Part shown: in pieces, positions 1 through 5,755 of the stretch | Layout of the letters: each line of letters opens with the position of its first letter | How positions within the stretch are numbered: position 1 is the first letter of the stretch | Source of the DNA: JBDTCS01 sp039923455 | GTDB lineage: Bacteria > Bacteroidota > Ignavibacteria > Palsa-1295 | DNA length: 7,241 bases | Direction of reading: 5' to 3' | Assembly (NCBI GenBank): GCA_039923455.1 | Contig: JBDTCS010000051.1 | Coordinates: forward strand, 1 to 7,241 | Translations under genes and position numbers: made by a program | Notes under the pieces: generated by a model | The model's database searches: none | Told to the model about the DNA's origin: nothing | Seen by the model: only the letters and a program-made list of their open reading frames with translations

Positions 1-392
1 CGAGCACGATCGCCGAAACTAGGTTTATCTCCAAATCTCGGTTTATCCCCAAACTTCGGTTTGTCACCAAATCTAGGCTTGTCGCCAAACCTCGGCTTGT
101 CACCAAACTTGGGACGATCTCCAAAAGATGGCTTGCTGCCAAACCTTGGCTTCTCTCCAAATTTTGGACGATCGCCAAACTTCGGCTTGTCGCCGAACTT
201 GGGCCTATCACCGAACTTAGGTCTATCACCGAAACTTGGTCTTGCCGAACCGGAACGGGCGGAAGAGGATGGTGTGCGCTTTTTGGTAGGGTCGGCCAAT
301 ACTAACTTAGCTGGGCCGGAGCTTCTCGAGTTTGACGACGCATCCCTGCGAGGTCGGTCGGAGCTGGTACGAGTTGTAGCTCGCTTTATCAT
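1..392 (-). CDS. N-terminal part of a basic hexapeptide-repeat protein, probably the extension of an RluB-type 23S rRNA pseudouridine synthase (partial)
   Basis: The frame opens at an ATG (392..390) 9 nt after the scpB stop and stays open for 130 codons to the left edge, so the C-terminal part is missing. Residues 1-50 are Ser/Arg/Thr/Lys-rich. Residues 51-128 are 13 consecutive hexapeptides of consensus (K/R)-P-(K/R/S)-F-G-D with no change of period; the few deviations are an E or S replacing D near residues 80-86. The region is strongly basic, Gly/Phe-bearing and surely disordered, of a kind often found in RNA-binding proteins. No catalytic domain is visible. The function is inferred from position: the gene after scpB is very often an RluB-family pseudouridine synthase, and such enzymes in Bacteroidota-like bacteria often carry basic low-complexity N-terminal extensions. 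The start is preceded by a weak AGAGA. Another basic RNA- or DNA-binding protein is possible. The coding call is firm, the product moderate. Confidence 0.72.
   Translation of the reverse strand, partial: MIKRATTRTSSDRPRRDASSNSRSSGPAKLVLADPTKKRTPSSSARSGSARPSFGDRPKFGDRPKFGDKPKFGDRPKFGEKPRFGSKPSFGDRPKFGDKPRFGDKPRFGDKPKFGDKPRFGDKPSFGDRA
9..242 (-). repeat. 13 x 18-bp in-frame tandem repeat encoding (K/R)P(x)FGD hexapeptides
   Basis: Thirteen 18-bp units lie head to tail without a single length change. On the plus strand each reads roughly CCAAAYYTNGGNNTRTCN. Most differences between units fall at synonymous third positions or swap Lys for Arg, so the peptide pattern is better conserved than the DNA. 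That suggests an array kept by selection on the protein rather than a fresh expansion. It may continue past the left edge; the last visible codons (residues 129-130, Arg-Ala) leave the pattern. Confidence 0.93.
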
Positions 393-401
393 TGTGATTC
401 T

Positions 402-1448
402 CTAATGTGTTATCTCCTCAGAATTTTCATCCGAGTAGTCAAGCGCTTCTATGGCTTCTGGTTCTGTGTCGCCCGGAATCTCCGGATCATTAAATTCTTC
501 TATCGGCATGCCGTCCGCCGACTCAATATCCAATTCGATACTGCCAAATTCTGCATGCATCGGTTCGCCGGTCAGATCCACATCGTCCGGCGCCAAATCA
601 TCTTTGGAGATCGGTTCATTTGTCGTAAGATCAATAATGAGCGCGTCATCCGGTGCGTTCGGAGAGTCCGATTGCGGAGAGAACTCACTCGCAGCTTCTT
701 CGAGGGTTGTCGCACGAATAGATTCTTCCTTCATCAATTCTTCGAGCTCACGTGGCTTCGGAAGATCCTGAATCGAAGGCAAGCCAAAGTGACGGAGGAA
801 ATCGCCGGTCGTGCCGTATAACAACGGTCTTCCAACTGCTTCTGCACGACCTGTGATCGTTATCAGATTTTTTTCGAGCAGAGATTTCAACACTTCGTCG
901 CAGTTCACACCGCGAATATTCTCGACATCAAGCTTGGAGACGGGCTGCTTGTAGCTAATGATTGCAAGTGTCTCAAGGGCAGCACCGGAAAGTCGGCGGC
1001 GAGATTTTTCTTTGAAAAGTCGCGCAACATATTCTGCGTGCTCCGAACGTGTAGCGAATTGATAACCGCCCGCGATCTCAATGATGCGAAAACTTCTTCC
1101 TGTCGCTTCGTATTCCTGATTTAGCTTTTCGATGCATTCGTAAATGAGGGATAGCTCGATCGGAGACTTGCGTTTCTTGCGTGGCTTTTTTACAGAAGCT
1201 CCGTTTTCTGCAATGTTCTCCGGGCTATCATCCACCGTTTCGTCGGTGTTCGGCTCGGCAGGAATAGCCTCGGGGGTTTCCGAAGCTTCGGTGGCAACAG
1301 CAACTTCTTCTTCGACCGAAGTCTTCGAAATCTCTTCACCCAAGATGAGCATTCTTAGAGATTGCGCAGAGAGCGGCTCATCGCCGGCAAAAAGCAATGC
1401 CTCGATAACCGGAGAAAGCGAATCGGCGGAGTTATAGTCTAATCGCAT
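402..1448 (-). CDS. scpB: Segregation and condensation protein B (ScpB) with acidic insertion and acidic C-terminal tail
   Basis: ScpB dimerises and binds ScpA, completing the SMC-ScpAB condensin that organises and separates chromosomes. The product is 348 aa from the ATG at 1448; the family is usually about 180-200 aa. Residues 11-38 form the first winged-helix start (LSPVIEALLFAGDEPLS). This domain resumes around residues 97-148 (IELSLIYECIEKLN, then a GGYQFATR strand), and the second winged helix covers about 152-225, with the hallmark LSGAALETLAIISYKQPV, the IRGVNCD turn and the GRPLLYGTT wing. Residues 39-96 are an inserted acidic/Ala/Pro stretch ending in a KKPRKKRK patch. Residues 240-348 are a disordered acidic tail. 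The frame extends to a TTG at 1472, rejected because the added residues are unlike ScpB. No Shine-Dalgarno is visible. scpA lies 171 nt upstream and the repeat protein 9 nt downstream, probably one transcript. Confidence 0.95.
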   Translation of the reverse strand: MRLDYNSADSLSPVIEALLFAGDEPLSAQSLRMLILGEEISKTSVEEEVAVATEASETPEAIPAEPNTDETVDDSPENIAENGASVKKPRKKRKSPIELSLIYECIEKLNQEYEATGRSFRIIEIAGGYQFATRSEHAEYVARLFKEKSRRRLSGAALETLAIISYKQPVSKLDVENIRGVNCDEVLKSLLEKNLITITGRAEAVGRPLLYGTTGDFLRHFGLPSIQDLPKPRELEELMKEESIRATTLEEAASEFSPQSDSPNAPDDALIIDLTTNEPISKDDLAPDDVDLTGEPMHAEFGSIELDIESADGMPIEEFNDPEIPGDTEPEAIEALDYSDENSEEITH

Positions 1449-1502
1449 TAAAGAGCAGAAGATGAAGCACAAAAAAGCGGCCGCCCGTCTTTTGACGTTC
1501 GG

Positions 1503-1530
1503 TCACATTGTAGATAATAAAACGATGTGA
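1503..1530. repeat. Inverted repeat in the scpA-scpB spacer
   Basis: TCACATTGT (1503-1511) and ACGATGTGA (1522-1530) flank a 10-nt AT-rich loop. As plus-strand RNA this is a 9-bp stem with one U-G pair. As the minus-strand scp transcript it has one A-C mismatch. It lies 55-82 nt upstream of the scpB ATG. No T-tract follows on either strand, so it does not look like a terminator. It may be a dyad binding site or an mRNA structure; its function is unknown. Confidence 0.4.
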
Positions 1531-1572
1531 TTGATCGAAACACGACTCTTCTCAAAAATAGCTATCGAAACC

Positions 1573-1635
1573 TCACGGCTTGAATAATCGGACATATCAA
1601 GATTTGGAATCTTGACGGGTCACGGCTTAAATAAT
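1573..1635 (-). repeat. Duplicated scpA 3' end (16-nt direct repeat, 47-nt offset)
   Basis: TCACGGCTTGAATAAT (1573-1588) and TCACGGCTTAAATAAT (1620-1635) match at 15 of 16 bases. The right copy encodes the last codons of scpA (Leu-Phe-Lys-Pro-stop on the minus strand). The left copy, 47 nt further downstream, would encode the same four residues and stop. A perfect 7-bp hairpin lies between them. Such a match within 60 nt is unlikely by chance. Confidence 0.75.
1597..1615 (-). repeat. Perfect 7-bp inverted repeat just after the scpA stop
   Basis: TCAAGAT (1597-1603) and ATCTTGA (1609-1615) flank a 5-nt loop, starting 4 nt after the scpA stop on the minus strand. The stem is AT-rich and the minus strand continues without a T-run, so it is not a convincing intrinsic terminator. 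It could protect the mRNA end or act as a partial attenuator between scpA and scpB. Confidence 0.5.
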
Positions 1636-2417
1636 ATGATCTCGTCGAATAGATCATGCTGTCGGAGCGCGACAAGCCGATTTCGGACGAGGTCCAGTAT
1701 GGCGATAAAGGTGACCGCGATCCTCAAGCGTATGCTTGAAGAAAGTGGCTGATTTTGCCCATCGGTACCCTCAACATCATTTGAGCCTAAATACTCCATA
1801 AAAAGATCGGAAAAATTGAGTTCACCACGCATGGAGAGCGTGGCGAGGATTATCTCCGATTGCTCCTCGACCGAAACAGGCATCATTTCGACGTCATGCG
1901 TCCGTTTTATGCGTGGTGCGCGCTCCATTGCCCGTTTAAATGCATTCAGGAGGTGAAAGAGGGTCACGTTTTTGAGGAGATTCTCCTCCGGTTCGATGAT
2001 GTTTGTTTCGCGGTCATCGCCTTTGAAATACTGTCGATAGTAGACTCTGCGCTGCTCTTCGCTCATGGAGGCGAGTTCTTCGGACATTTCCTTAAATCTC
2101 CGATATTCGAGCAATCTGCGCACAAGATCGGCTCTTGGGTCGTCTTCCTCGACACCCTCTTGGCGCTCCTCGCGAGGCAGAAGCATTTTCGCCTTGATCT
2201 GACAAAGCTCCGCCGCGACCACAATGAACTCTCCTGCACCTTCGAGGTCGAGCAATTGGATCATCCGAAGATAGTCGAGAAATTCCTGCGTGATGCGGGT
2301 GATCGGAATGTCGTAGATATCAAGCTCGTCGCGCTTGATAAAAAAGAGCAACAGATCGAGCGGCCCTTCAAAAGAGTCGAGTCGAACCTTGTAATTCGGC
2401 GAAAGAGTCAGATCCAT
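1620..2417 (-). CDS. scpA: Segregation and condensation protein A (ScpA, kleisin)
   Basis: ScpA is the kleisin that bridges the SMC heads and recruits the ScpB dimer in the bacterial condensin, acting on the chromosome in the cytoplasm. The product is 265 aa, normal for the family. The N-terminal SMC-neck-binding part is typical: VRLDSFEGPLDLLLFFI at residues 11-27, then DELDIYDIPITRITQEFLDY, and the helix FIVVAAELCQIKAKMLLP at 64-81. An acidic linker follows (82-95), then a helical ScpB-binding middle (96-170) and a C-terminal winged helix (about 185-265) that contacts the SMC head, ending with LFDEIILFKP. The ATG at 2417 is the natural start because homologous sequence begins within about ten residues. 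No clear Shine-Dalgarno precedes it. It is divergent from the S9 peptidase and first in the scpA-scpB-repeat protein cluster; smc itself is not in the window. Confidence 0.96.
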   Translation of the reverse strand: MDLTLSPNYKVRLDSFEGPLDLLLFFIKRDELDIYDIPITRITQEFLDYLRMIQLLDLEGAGEFIVVAAELCQIKAKMLLPREERQEGVEEDDPRADLVRRLLEYRRFKEMSEELASMSEEQRRVYYRQYFKGDDRETNIIEPEENLLKNVTLFHLLNAFKRAMERAPRIKRTHDVEMMPVSVEEQSEIILATLSMRGELNFSDLFMEYLGSNDVEGTDGQNQPLSSSIRLRIAVTFIAILDLVRNRLVALRQHDLFDEIILFKP

Positions 2418-2449
2418 GAGCTTGTAGTGCGTGCCAATGTAGGTTCGTG

Positions 2450-2479
2450 ATAGTAAACAGGATCGTCCCGTTTTAGCAA
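2450..2479 (-). promoter_or_regulatory. Candidate sigma-70-like promoter of scpA with dyad in the spacer
   Basis: On the minus strand TTGCTA (2479..2474, four of six matches to TTGACA) and TACTAT (2455..2450, four of six to TATAAT) are separated by 18 nt. The spacer is almost exactly filled by the imperfect dyad AAACAGGATCGTCCCGTTT (2455-2473), which pairs at seven of eight outer positions. The leader to the scpA ATG would be about 25 nt. Both boxes are weak, so this is tentative. Confidence 0.25.
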
Positions 2480-2522
2480 AAATACGGCAACGGAAGAGCC
2501 GAGTTAGAATAATGGACTAAAT

Positions 2523-4529
2523 ATGATCTTAATGTGTGCGAATAATAACTGTCAGATAACGGAACAAAAGAGTATATATAACTACGTTTGGCAGTGGCAA
2601 TTAGCCTTGCTCTTCGTTCAGCTTGCGCGAATCGGAGAGAAACATGTTCCCACGCCTTCTTTGTCTTTTCCATTTGTGATAACAGAAACTGCCGTCTCTT
2701 CCATACCACGTCGCATTCCGGTTCGTGAGTTCTTTCGCAATCCGGAGCAAGGTGGATTCAAAATTTCTCCGGATGGAAAGTCGATCTCGATGCTCAAGCC
2801 ATTCGAGCGCCGAATGAATGTGCATGTCCAATCGGTTTCGGAGCTAGCCACCGGAAGCGCACCTCGTCAAGTGACAAGCGAGCGCGATCGAGACATCGTC
2901 GAATATTGGTGGAAGGGTAACAACCAGATTCTCTATTTACTTGACAGCGGTGGCGACGAAAATTTTCATCTATTTGGCGTTGATCTGAACGGTGGAGTTG
3001 CAAAAGACCTCACGCCGCTCCCTGGTGTTCGAGCACAAGTAGTCGATGAACTAATAGACAAAGAGAACGAGATACTCGTCGCGCTAAATCATCGAAACCC
3101 CGAGCTGTTTGATGTGTACCATCTCGATTTACTAACGGGCGAATTGAAGATGATCGTAGAGAATCCGGGTGGTGTGATGGATTGGCTGACGGATCACGAT
3201 GGTGTTGTGCGTGTCGGAATCGTGAGTGATGGAGTGAACCGGACGATGCTCTATCGTGAAACCGAGAACGATGCATTCAAAGAAGTTATCACTACGCATT
3301 TTCGCGATACACTCACTCCGATCTTCTTTACGTTCGACAATACGTCGATTTTCGCTGCGAGTAATCTTGGTCGCGACAAAGAAGCAATCGTGATCTTCGA
3401 TCCACGCACCGGCAAGGAAGTCAAAGAGATATTCGCGCATCCGGAGGTCGACGTTGACTTGCTTAGCTATTCGTGGAAGCGCAAGGTGCCTACGATCATT
3501 CACTATACGACGTGGAAGCGAGAGCGCCACTATCTTGATAGTGTGATGCGTGACATTGTGGAAGCAGTGACCGCGAAGCTTCCGGGTTATGAAGTGCTCT
3601 TTACCTCCCACAACGACTCTGAAGATGTGTTCATCATTCGCACCTATAGCGATCGCTCGCTCGGTGCCTTCTTTATGTATGAAGTAAAAGGCAACAAACT
3701 CACGAAGCTCGCTGACGTGAGTCCGTGGCTCGATGAGAATGACATGGTTGAGATGAAGCCGGTCAGCTTCACGAGTCGCGATGGTTTAAATATTCATGGT
3801 TACCTTGCTCTGCCAAAGGGGAGAGGCGAAAAGAATTTGCCGGTGGTAATCAATCCGCACGGTGGACCATGGGTGCGCGATCGTTGGGGGTATAATCCTG
3901 AAATGCAACTCTTTGCGAACCGCGGATATGCAGTGTTTCAAATGAACTATCGCGGTTCGACCGGCTATGGTAAGAAATTCTGGGAAGCATCCTTCAAGCA
4001 ATGGGGCAAGAAAATGCAGGATGATCTTACCGATGGTGTGCATTGGTTGATCGAGCAAGGTATCGCCGATAAAGATCGTGTAGCGATTTATGGTGGCAGT
4101 TATGGTGGTTACGCAACGCTTGCGGGAGTTGCGTTCACACCGGATCTCTATGCGTGTGCGATTGATTATGTCGGTGTGTCAAATCTTTTCACATTCATCG
4201 AATCTATTCCACCGTATTGGAGACCGATGGTCGAGATGATGTACGAGATGGTCGGACATCCGGTAAAAGATAAAGAGCTGTTGCGCGAGGGCTCGCCTGT
4301 CTATCATGCGGACAAAATCACGACACCGCTCATGGTAATTCAAGGTGCGAAAGATCCGAGAGTGAATATAGACGAGTCGAATCAGATAGTCGAGGCATTG
4401 CGATCACGTGGTGTCGATGTGCCTTATATCGTAAAAGAGAACGAGGGACACGGATTCCGCAATGAGGAGAACCGCTTCGAAGTCTATGAAGCGATGGAAG
4501 TATTTCTCGCCAAGCATCTCGGCGAATAA
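2523..4529 (+). CDS. S9-family (prolyl oligopeptidase-like) serine peptidase; start uncertain
   Basis: An alpha/beta-hydrolase peptidase that cleaves short peptides, with a beta-propeller gating the active site. Numbering runs from the first ATG (668 aa). Family similarity begins near residue 62 (IPRRIPVREFF, then FKISPDGKSISML). The propeller spans about 70-400. The catalytic domain (about 405-668) shows HGGP at 446-449 near the oxyanion site, the nucleophile Ser526 in GGSYGGY, Asp611 in GAKDPRVN and His643 in NEGHGF, a complete triad, so it should be active. Residues 1-51 are Asn/Cys/Gln/Trp-rich and look like translated non-coding DNA. The coordinates give the full open frame; a GTG at 2676 (617 aa) is more likely as start, or a frameshifted signal peptide from ATG 2644 (see 2634-2679). 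Many homologues are exported, but no intact signal peptide is visible here. Substrate unknown. The gene stands alone, convergent with the regulator gene ending at 4620. Confidence 0.9.
   Translation: MILMCANNNCQITEQKSIYNYVWQWQLALLFVQLARIGEKHVPTPSLSFPFVITETAVSSIPRRIPVREFFRNPEQGGFKISPDGKSISMLKPFERRMNVHVQSVSELATGSAPRQVTSERDRDIVEYWWKGNNQILYLLDSGGDENFHLFGVDLNGGVAKDLTPLPGVRAQVVDELIDKENEILVALNHRNPELFDVYHLDLLTGELKMIVENPGGVMDWLTDHDGVVRVGIVSDGVNRTMLYRETENDAFKEVITTHFRDTLTPIFFTFDNTSIFAASNLGRDKEAIVIFDPRTGKEVKEIFAHPEVDVDLLSYSWKRKVPTIIHYTTWKRERHYLDSVMRDIVEAVTAKLPGYEVLFTSHNDSEDVFIIRTYSDRSLGAFFMYEVKGNKLTKLADVSPWLDENDMVEMKPVSFTSRDGLNIHGYLALPKGRGEKNLPVVINPHGGPWVRDRWGYNPEMQLFANRGYAVFQMNYRGSTGYGKKFWEASFKQWGKKMQDDLTDGVHWLIEQGIADKDRVAIYGGSYGGYATLAGVAFTPDLYACAIDYVGVSNLFTFIESIPPYWRPMVEMMYEMVGHPVKDKELLREGSPVYHADKITTPLMVIQGAKDPRVNIDESNQIVEALRSRGVDVPYIVKENEGHGFRNEENRFEVYEAMEVFLAKHLGE
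2634..2679 (+). promoter_or_regulatory. Strong ribosome binding site and 11-codon leader frame overlapping a GTG start of the S9 peptidase
   Basis: GGAGAG (2634-2639) stands 4 nt before an ATG (2644-2646), the best Shine-Dalgarno/start pair seen in the window. That frame, MFPRLLCLFHL, ends at TGA 2677-2679, out of frame with the peptidase. The stop overlaps GTG 2676-2678 (GTGA), which is in the peptidase frame ten codons ahead of the first recognisable family residues. Two readings fit: a leader peptide whose termination allows re-initiation at the GTG, or a signal peptide joined to the peptidase frame by a one-base change near the TTTT at 2666-2669. The joined sequence would start MFPRLLCLFPFVITETAVSS, a short but signal-like segment. 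Confidence 0.45.
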
Positions 4530-4535
4530 AGATTA

Positions 4536-4562
4536 TTGGGGGATGTAGTCTTCATCCCCTAA
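4536..4562. terminator. Hairpin between convergent genes, probable terminator of the S9 peptidase gene
   Basis: GGGGATG (4539-4545) pairs with CATCCCC (4553-4559) around a 7-nt loop. A G-U pair and two A-U pairs extend it to 10 bp. It starts 6 nt after the peptidase stop codon and sits between convergent genes. On the plus strand the tail (AACTATACGG) has no U-run. On the minus strand the tail is richer in U (TAATCTTTATT after the stem) but falls inside the peptidase gene end. The stem is convincing; the termination mechanism is not shown. Confidence 0.55.
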
Positions 4563-4619
4563 CTATACGGTCATCGGTTCGTTGACTCTTGACGTTCGAA
4601 ATGGAGTTAGTTAAGACTC

Positions 4620-4934
4620 CTACTTTCGCTGTATCAATTGCTCTAAGCGATCCAGATAGGCTTCGAACGCCTTCCGACCAATCGCAGTCAATTTGTAAAT
4701 ACTTTGCGGCTTGCGTCCGATAAATCCTTTCTTAACCGATAGATAATTCGCATCTTCCAACTTCTTAAGATGCACGCTCAGATTTCCGTCGGTCGCGTTG
4801 ACTTTTTGCTTTAAAAGATTAAAATCGGCTTGATCCACACTGATAAGTACTGCCATGATCGCGAGCCGAATGCGCGAATGGATCAGGTCATCCAGCTTGG
4901 AGTAATCAAAATCGGGCTCGGAAGTTTTACGCAT
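4620..4934 (-). CDS. Winged-helix DNA-binding transcriptional regulator
   Basis: A 104-aa single-domain regulator of the kind matched by winged-helix families such as HTH_34. Residues 14-47 form the first helices (LDDLIHSRIRLAIMAVL, then DFNLLKQKVNA). Residues 49-66 are the turn and recognition helix (TDGNLSVHLKKLEDANYL). Residues 67-85 are the beta-wing (VKKGFIGRKPQSIYKLT) and 86-104 a C-terminal helix likely used for dimerisation. No ligand-binding domain is present, so the signal probably comes through protein contact or from changed expression. The frame reaches a TTG at 4937, but the ATG at 4934 is preferred: it overlaps the upstream stop by one base (TGATG), a translational coupling arrangement, and no clear Shine-Dalgarno is present. 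Its partner is the membrane protein ahead of it. It probably controls its own operon; target genes are unknown. Confidence 0.9.
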   Translation of the reverse strand: MRKTSEPDFDYSKLDDLIHSRIRLAIMAVLISVDQADFNLLKQKVNATDGNLSVHLKKLEDANYLSVKKGFIGRKPQSIYKLTAIGRKAFEAYLDRLEQLIQRK

Positions 4935-5563
4935 CAACGAGATATAAGTGGGAGCGTGCGTTTGAAATTCCGATTCAAAATTATGCCCGGCACGACTTCA
5001 AACACGATCAGCATTCCGGCATAGACAGCGAGCACGTGAATGTTATCCATGTAATACATCACGATCGCGCCGATCCACCACGCGAAGGCAATATTGCGAA
5101 GCCAAGTGAGTTGCAACATAATGCCACTAAGGAAATATGCAATCCCCACGATCAAACTGACGAACGAGCAAACGTAGAGCTGGCTAATATCTCCGTTGTG
5201 TCCCTCGAAGCGAATGAGCACAAGCAAAAGCAAAATTCCCATCGCCGAGCCGCACGCACCCCAGATGGATCCTTGAAGTTTGCTTGAGAAGGATTGCGGC
5301 TGCGTTTCTTTGCGTTCATGCCTCACAGACCAAGTAGTACCAAGTGCTGCAACGACCATAACAACGATCCAGACATACCCGGCGTAGAGATTCACACCGA
5401 GAAGTGCTTGCGAATACCCAGTAAGCATACCGACAGCAACAGCCGTCCCCCAAATAATATACGGCAGGCCGTTCTCGACCATCGCTTGCCGACTATCTTC
5501 GATGATAGAACGTATGTATGCCAATTCTTGCTCTGGTGTAAACTGCTCGCTCGTTGCGTCCAT
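4934..5563 (-). CDS. Six-helix integral membrane protein of unknown function, paired with a winged-helix regulator
   Basis: A 209-aa protein that I do not recognise as a characterised family. Residues 1-32 are a charged amphipathic cytoplasmic stretch (EQELAYIRSIIEDSRQAMVE). Six hydrophobic segments follow at about 33-52, 59-78, 100-118, 127-150, 157-172 and 176-196, then a basic C-terminus (NRNFKRTL) expected in the cytoplasm; N-in/C-in topology fits six helices. The loop at 80-97 is charged and the loop around 119-127 carries GHNGD. There is no signal peptide and no obvious transporter or enzyme motif. Similar pairs of a small membrane protein and a one-domain winged-helix regulator occur in Bacteroidota-like genomes, and the TGATG junction says the two are made together. 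The protein may sense an envelope state or restrain the regulator, but that is speculation. The ATG at 5563 lacks a Shine-Dalgarno; the leader would be very short. Confidence 0.88.
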   Translation of the reverse strand: MDATSEQFTPEQELAYIRSIIEDSRQAMVENGLPYIIWGTAVAVGMLTGYSQALLGVNLYAGYVWIVVMVVAALGTTWSVRHERKETQPQSFSSKLQGSIWGACGSAMGILLLLVLIRFEGHNGDISQLYVCSFVSLIVGIAYFLSGIMLQLTWLRNIAFAWWIGAIVMYYMDNIHVLAVYAGMLIVFEVVPGIILNRNFKRTLPLISR

Positions 5564-5578
5564 AGTTGTAGTGTGATG

Positions 5579-5608
5579 GTTATAAAGTACTTTGGATTAC
5601 AAAGTGAA
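5579..5608 (-). promoter_or_regulatory. Candidate promoter and operator of the membrane protein-regulator operon
   Basis: On the minus strand TATAAC (5584..5579, five of six matches to TATAAT) lies 18 nt after TTCACT (5608..5603, four of six to TTGACA). Transcription would start about 9 nt ahead of the ATG at 5563. Overlapping the spacer are two perfect palindromes: AAAGTACTTT (5584-5593), and ACTTTG-GATTA-CAAAGT (5589-5605, 6-bp arms, 5-nt centre). Together they give three ACTTT/AAAGT half-sites. A repressor bound there would block the promoter, so the winged-helix protein encoded by this operon is the obvious candidate ligand. The palindromes are seen; the promoter and binding are inferred. 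Confidence 0.4.
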
Positions 5609-5675
5609 ACGAGCTGATTTAGTTCCGAGTCGGATTTTGTTGAACAGCGGGTGCAAAAGCGAGTGATCGAATTAA

Positions 5676-5690
5676 ATCGAGGAGCTCGAT
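5676..5690 (-). repeat. Small hairpin ATCGAG-GAG-CTCGAT downstream of trpS
   Basis: A perfect 6-bp inverted repeat with a 3-nt loop. On the minus strand the stem is followed by TTAATT, giving a weak terminator-like look. It comes 23 nt beyond the larger trpS hairpin, so it could be a second-line stop or part of a structured intergenic element spanning about 5676-5770. Confidence 0.35.
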
Positions 5691-5712
5691 CTAAAAACAA
5701 TCTCTTAATAAA

Positions 5713-5755
5713 ATCTCCGCTCCCAGCGCTACAAGTCCGCCGTGGCGGGGGAGAT
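5713..5755 (-). terminator. Probable trpS terminator
   Basis: On the minus strand ATCTCC (5755..5750) can pair with GGAGAT (5718..5713), directly followed by TTTATT. A competing register pairs CTCCC (5753..5749) with GGGAG (5724..5720). Inside lies CCGCCACGGCGG, a 4-bp GC stem of its own. The element starts 27 nt after the trpS stop and is much richer in GC than the DNA to its left. The T-tract is interrupted, so efficiency is uncertain. Confidence 0.5.

Noticed and set aside
1..242. CRISPR-like or intergenic tandem repeat
   Set aside because: The period is 18 bp with no spacers, and the variation is mostly synonymous within an open frame, so it is protein-coding.
61..405. Plus-strand frame with a repetitive SPNLGL pattern
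   Set aside because: It is the antisense of the 18-bp repeat array; the minus-strand frame has the better context, following scpB by 9 nt, and a sensible basic composition.
1449..1472. TTG start adding eight residues to ScpB
   Set aside because: MCFIFCSL is unlike ScpB N-termini, and the ATG at 1448 sits just ahead of the conserved LSPVIEALLF.
1597..1615. Intrinsic terminator after scpA
   Set aside because: The stem is AT-rich and lacks a following T-run; scpB downstream also argues against a full stop here.
2473..2709. Minus-strand ORF of 78 residues upstream of scpA
   Set aside because: It overlaps the S9 peptidase start region, has no recognisable motif, and its composition looks random.
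3132..3611. Minus-strand ORF of 159 residues inside the peptidase
   Set aside because: Antisense to the well-supported S9 propeller region; His/Arg-rich shadow of a real gene.
4603..4620. GGAGT/ACTCC hairpin overlapping the regulator gene stop
   Set aside because: Only 5 bp with an 8-nt loop and no T-run; too weak to call a terminator.
5392..5700. Minus-strand ORF of 102 residues upstream of and overlapping the membrane protein gene
   Set aside because: It covers the intergenic palindromes and another frame of the membrane protein gene, with Cys/Arg-rich random-looking sequence.
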